From: JBFFXF01 sp041569895
GTDB taxonomy: Bacteria > Planctomycetota > UBA8108 > JACQVS01
Assembly: GCA_041569895.1 (NCBI GenBank)
Contig: JBFFXF010000309.1
Span: 1 to 8,280 of the forward strand
Reading direction: 5' to 3'
Length of the DNA: 8,280 nucleotides
Positions 5,586-8,280 of the stretch are shown here, piece by piece (position 1 is the stretch's first letter; each line of letters opens with the position of its first letter). The position numbers and the translations under genes were made by a program. The notes below the pieces were generated by a model, which was not told the origin of the DNA, made no database searches, and was given only the letters and a program-made list of their open reading frames with translations.

Positions 5586-5652
5586 CGCAGGCCCCGGGAA
5601 CGGATCCGCGTAGGAGAGACACCGCTCGGGGTCATGTCGTCGTATTCTCGGC

Positions 5653-7584
5653 TCACTGCTCCTCCTCGGGTACCCCCTCCGCCTCGCCTGCGGCTGGTGA
5701 CGGCGGGCCTCGCGTCTTCCACAGTCTGTAAACGGCCACACCGAAGCCGAGCGCGATGAGGATCATCATGATGCGAATCAGCGAGATCCACGGCGCCGTG
5801 TCGAGGACGTCGACTGCGAGCGTCACGGTGACCGGCTGCCCGGTCGCGACCCGGTTCTCCCGATACCCGAAACGATCGTGGGTCAGCCACGCCTCGAGCT
5901 CCTCGGTGGTGAACGCGGCGAGGACCGCCTCGTCGCCGCTGACCCCCCGGACATCGAGCGTGCCCCCGTCGCCGGCGATCTCGATGGTCACCGTGAAGCG
6001 CTGATCCCCCTCCTGCTCGGCGACGGCGCCGATGCGGTCGGTGAGCTCCCTGTACCGCTCTTCTTCCATCTTGGGGCCCTGCTCGGGCGCCTCGAAGCGT
6101 CCGGGGAAGCTCGCTCGATCGACCACGGCCGGCGAGATCTTCGGCTTCGGAGCCAGCTTGCCTCCCTCCCACACGTCCCAGCCCCAGAAGCCGAGCAGCG
6201 CCAGCAGGCAGACCGGTGTGATCACGAGCATGATCGGATAGAAGATCTTCGGCACACGGATGTCGGCGCCACGGTGCATCTCCTCCCAGCCACGACGGAG
6301 CCTGAAGATCCACGCGAAGATCACCACCTCGATCGCCGAGAAGACGACGAGGCCGATGGTGCCCGCCCAGCGGTCCATCTCGTCGAGCGACCCGTAGCGG
6401 TAGTAGAGCACCAGCGGAATGCTGAACAGCGCCCAGAAGATGCCGACGAGGATCGCCGCGCGCGACCTCGGTATCTTCGCCTCGTCCTGGAGGAACGCCA
6501 TCACCGGCTGGCACACCGCCACCGACGACGTGAAGGCGGCGAAGAAGAGGAGCAAGAACCAGATCGTCCCGAAGACCTGCAGCGGCGGGATCTCGCGCAG
6601 CGTCTCGGGCATCGAGATCATGCCGATCGAGAACGTCCCGCCCGAGGCGATCCCCTGGAGCGACTCGGGATCGCTGCCGAAGAAAACGGCCGCGGCGGGG
6701 ATGGCGATCAGGCTGCCGAAGATCACCTCGACGAATTCGTTCGTCGACGCGGTCGTCAGGCCGGTGAGGGTGACGTCATCGTTCTCGCGCAGGTAGCTCG
6801 CGTAGCACTCGAGCGACCCGATGCCGATCGACAGCGTGAAGAAGACCTGTCCGGCCGCCGCGACCCAGACACCGGGACTCCTGAGGCTGTCGAAGTTCGG
6901 TTTCCAGAGAAAATTGAGTCCCTCGATCGCGCGCTCCGAGTCGAGCGTGAAGACGCGCACGATGAGCACCAGGCAGAAAAGGAAGAGCATTGGCACGGCG
7001 ACCTTGGCGAGCAGCTCGATCCCCTTCGCGATGCCGCGATAGAGGACGAAGACGTTCAGCGCCACGGTGATGCCGAGGAAGATGAAGGCCGGGGCGAGCC
7101 CGCCGAAGTAGTTCGAGGTCGGCGCGTCTCCGAGGAACTCGCGGAAGTAGAGCGGCATGGCGACCGTGCGCTCCGCGCTCGAGGCGAAATCGCCGGTCAG
7201 CGAGAAGAAGCTGTACCCGAGGCACCAGGCCTCGATGTACGTGTAGTAGAGGCAGAAGATCAGCGGCAGGGCGACGCCGAGGACGCCGAGGTACTTCGCG
7301 ATCGGCCATCCGAACCGCGGCCGCCACATGCGGTCGAACATCCCGGGCGTGGTGCCGTGGCCGAAGCGGCCGCCGTAGCGACCCACGGTCCACGCCACCC
7401 ACATCATCGGCAACCCGAAGAGGACGAGGCAGACGATGTAGGGCACCATGAAGGCGCCGCCGCCGTTCTGCGCGGCCTGCCCTGGAAAGCGGAGCAGGTT
7501 GCCGATGCCGATGGCGTTGCCGGCGGCCGCGAGAATCAACCCGATGCGGGATCCCCACGCTTCCCGGGGCGCTCCGTTTCCCAT
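5653..7584 (-). CDS. Sodium:neurotransmitter symporter (NSS/SLC6, LeuT-like) with large extracytoplasmic insert
   Basis: A 643-residue transporter, importing an amino acid with Na+ across the inner membrane. It is much longer than LeuT (about 520). TM1 reads GNAIGIGNLLRFP. By alignment from memory to LeuT, the sodium and substrate residues are kept: Asn23, Ala24 and Asn29 in TM1, Tyr114 in TM3 (YYTYIEAWCLG), Phe249-Thr250 in TM6 (QVFFTLSIGIG), Asn282 in TM7, and Ala349, Thr352, Ser353 and Ser354 in TM8 (FFAAFTSSVAV). Glu286 (NEFVE) matches LeuT Glu290, which replaces chloride, so Cl- independence is expected. TM11 is about 445-470 and TM12 about 599-620. Between them lie about 125 residues with a helix (EEERYRELTDRIGAVAEQE) and strands (FTVTIEIAG, VTVTLAVDV), where LeuT has a short loop. 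LeuT topology puts this in the periplasm. GGGGGG at about 7590-7595 precedes the ATG. It heads the operon that includes the three downstream genes. Confidence 0.95.
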   Translation of the reverse strand: MGNGAPREAWGSRIGLILAAAGNAIGIGNLLRFPGQAAQNGGGAFMVPYIVCLVLFGLPMMWVAWTVGRYGGRFGHGTTPGMFDRMWRPRFGWPIAKYLGVLGVALPLIFCLYYTYIEAWCLGYSFFSLTGDFASSAERTVAMPLYFREFLGDAPTSNYFGGLAPAFIFLGITVALNVFVLYRGIAKGIELLAKVAVPMLFLFCLVLIVRVFTLDSERAIEGLNFLWKPNFDSLRSPGVWVAAAGQVFFTLSIGIGSLECYASYLRENDDVTLTGLTTASTNEFVEVIFGSLIAIPAAAVFFGSDPESLQGIASGGTFSIGMISMPETLREIPPLQVFGTIWFLLLFFAAFTSSVAVCQPVMAFLQDEAKIPRSRAAILVGIFWALFSIPLVLYYRYGSLDEMDRWAGTIGLVVFSAIEVVIFAWIFRLRRGWEEMHRGADIRVPKIFYPIMLVITPVCLLALLGFWGWDVWEGGKLAPKPKISPAVVDRASFPGRFEAPEQGPKMEEERYRELTDRIGAVAEQEGDQRFTVTIEIAGDGGTLDVRGVSGDEAVLAAFTTEELEAWLTHDRFGYRENRVATGQPVTVTLAVDVLDTAPWISLIRIMMILIALGFGVAVYRLWKTRGPPSPAAGEAEGVPEEEQ

Positions 7585-7649
7585 TGCTTCCCCCCAACCA
7601 GGCCGACTCTCTCGTGCGAACTGGCCCTCCTCGGCCGCACGAAGGGGGG

Positions 7650-7679
7650 AGTGTATCGGATCGCGACGAGACGGGTCAA
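7650..7679 (-). promoter_or_regulatory. Sigma70-like promoter for the symporter operon
   Basis: On the minus strand TTGACC (7674-7679) and TACACT (7650-7655) are separated by 18 bases. The -35 matches consensus at five of six positions and the -10 at four of six. The expected start near 7643 gives a leader of about 60 bases before ATG 7584. No riboswitch-like structure was evident in that leader. Confidence 0.45.
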
Positions 7680-7687
7680 ACCGAAAC

Positions 7688-7715
7688 CGCCCGGGGAGCG
7701 TCGGTCCGCCGGGCG
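7688..7715. repeat. GC-rich inverted repeat upstream of the symporter promoter
   Basis: CGCCCGG (7688-7694) and CCGGGCG (7709-7715) form a 7-bp stem with a 14-base loop. A second short dyad follows, CCGCG-ATCGG-CGCGG (7724-7738). Both lie between the stop of the 7751 gene and the -35 of the symporter promoter on the same strand. Without a T-run they are not convincing intrinsic terminators. They could be operator-like or chance structures in GC-rich DNA. Confidence 0.3.
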
Positions 7716-7750
7716 AATTCGGTCCGCGATCGGCGCGGGATCAGGGGTGA

Positions 7751-8280
7751 TCAGAGATCGACAACCTTCGGCTTCGCGGCCTCCGGTTTCTTCTCGTCTT
7801 TCTTGTCGCCCTTCTTGCTGTCCTTCTTGGCGTCGTCCTTCTTCTTCGGCTCGACGCGCTCGATCGCGCTCTTGGTGTGCACGAAGAACGCCGCGTCCGC
7901 CGGAGACTTGTACTCTGTCTTCAATCGCCGCAGCAGCCCGTCGGCGAGCGAGTAGGTCGCCTCGCCGATCGCGCGCGCCGGGGCCGCGTCATCGGTGGCG
8001 GCGTCGCGACGCCGGCGAGCCTCCCGCAGCACCGTGAACCTGGCGGCCTTCTCGGCCTCGGCGAGGCCCTCGAAGCGGTGGCTGGTCCGCGCCGCGAACC
8101 GGCGGCGCTGGCGGTCTCGATCGCGCCCCGCGGCGTCGGGGCGATCACGATCGGGTCGCAGCACCTCGCCGCTGGTGAACGCCTTGCCGTGCAGGCCGGC
8201 GCCGAGGATCTGCCGCAGGTCGGACGCGATGCCGACCATCTGAGCCGTCCGTCCGAGGTCGTCGAGCCCGCGGACCGACC
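7751..8280 (-). CDS. Hypothetical protein, C-terminal part with lysine-rich tail (5' end outside window)
   Basis: The frame is open to the right window edge, giving about 175 residues before TGA. An ATG at 8239 exists but has no good ribosome binding site, and the frame continues upstream as LDDLGRTAQ, so I treat the gene as truncated by the window. The visible part is Arg/Asp-rich around DRDRPDAAGRDRDRQRRR, then largely helical (EGLAEAEKAARFTVLREARRRR, AIGEATYSLADGLLRRL). It then reads SPADAAFFVHTKSAIERVEP. The last 33 residues hold 13 Lys, mostly as KK pairs alternating with Asp/Ser/Gly. Such tails are usually disordered and can bind nucleic acid or membranes, but nothing here fixes a function. 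I do not recognise the family. Confidence 0.6.
   Translation of the reverse strand, partial: SVRGLDDLGRTAQMVGIASDLRQILGAGLHGKAFTSGEVLRPDRDRPDAAGRDRDRQRRRFAARTSHRFEGLAEAEKAARFTVLREARRRRDAATDDAAPARAIGEATYSLADGLLRRLKTEYKSPADAAFFVHTKSAIERVEPKKKDDAKKDSKKGDKKDEKKPEAAKPKVVDL

Noticed and set aside
5497..5622. N-terminal extension of the 41-residue protein through the hexamer array (Gly-Thr repeat)
   Set aside because: A strong ribosome binding site and an ATG that begins a clean TM segment lie at 5496; the extension is only translated repeat.
5878..8037. Open plus-strand frame of over 700 codons across the symporter gene
   Set aside because: It is the antisense shadow of the symporter gene, is very rich in Arg/Asp/Glu with no recognisable domain, and runs beyond both the symporter promoter and the neighbouring gene. 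GC-rich genes commonly leave such open antisense frames.
1..8280. tRNA, rRNA, transposase or integrase genes, attachment sites
   Set aside because: None were seen on reading; base composition looks even across the coding regions, so there is no clear sign of a mobile element.

Overview
The window is GC-rich, with a strong G/C bias at third codon positions. It encodes lipoprotein signal peptides, a Tat signal peptide, an M16 protease pair and a LeuT-type sodium symporter. This points to a Gram-negative (diderm) heterotrophic bacterium. The Tat-exported sugar-isomerase-like TIM barrel and the intergenic tracts of short-period repeats recall Planctomycetota, Acidobacteriota or Myxococcota environmental genomes, but the sequence alone does not settle the phylum.

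Layout. (1) 2-1971, + strand: the C-terminal end of one M16 peptidase-family protein, then an M16-family lipoprotein. They overlap by ATGA and have complementary losses of catalytic residues. (2) 1972-2363: a non-coding convergent gap filled with adjacent short tandem arrays of period 6, 6, 7 and 9, plus a TCCTGC-rich tract. (3) 2364 to about 3430, - strand: a small Ig-like lipoprotein, a winged-helix regulator with a CxxC in its wing, and a possible small leader ORF coupled to the regulator by TAATG. An extended -10 promoter lies just upstream. (4) 3513-4469, + strand and divergent from the regulator: a Tat-exported sugar phosphate isomerase/epimerase-like TIM barrel, preceded by a terminator-like hairpin. 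(5) 4450-7584, - strand: a likely operon of a LeuT-like amino-acid:Na+ symporter, a 41-residue single-TM protein, a two-TM protein and a lipoprotein. It converges on the isomerase gene with a 20-base overlap. (6) 7751-8280, - strand: the C-terminal part of an unrecognised protein with a lysine-rich tail.

How the genes may work together. The M16 pair looks like a heterodimeric peptidase in the cell envelope. The four-gene symporter operon is the most distinctive unit. The transporter keeps the LeuT substrate and sodium-site residues, yet carries an extra domain of about 125 residues where LeuT has only a short loop between TM11 and TM12; by LeuT topology this faces the periplasm. It is followed by a small-subunit-like peptide and two envelope proteins with no recognised function. 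A CCGTAC/CCGTTC hexamer array sits inside this operon, and the same repeat type occurs after the M16 pair, so the repeat appears dispersed in the genome.
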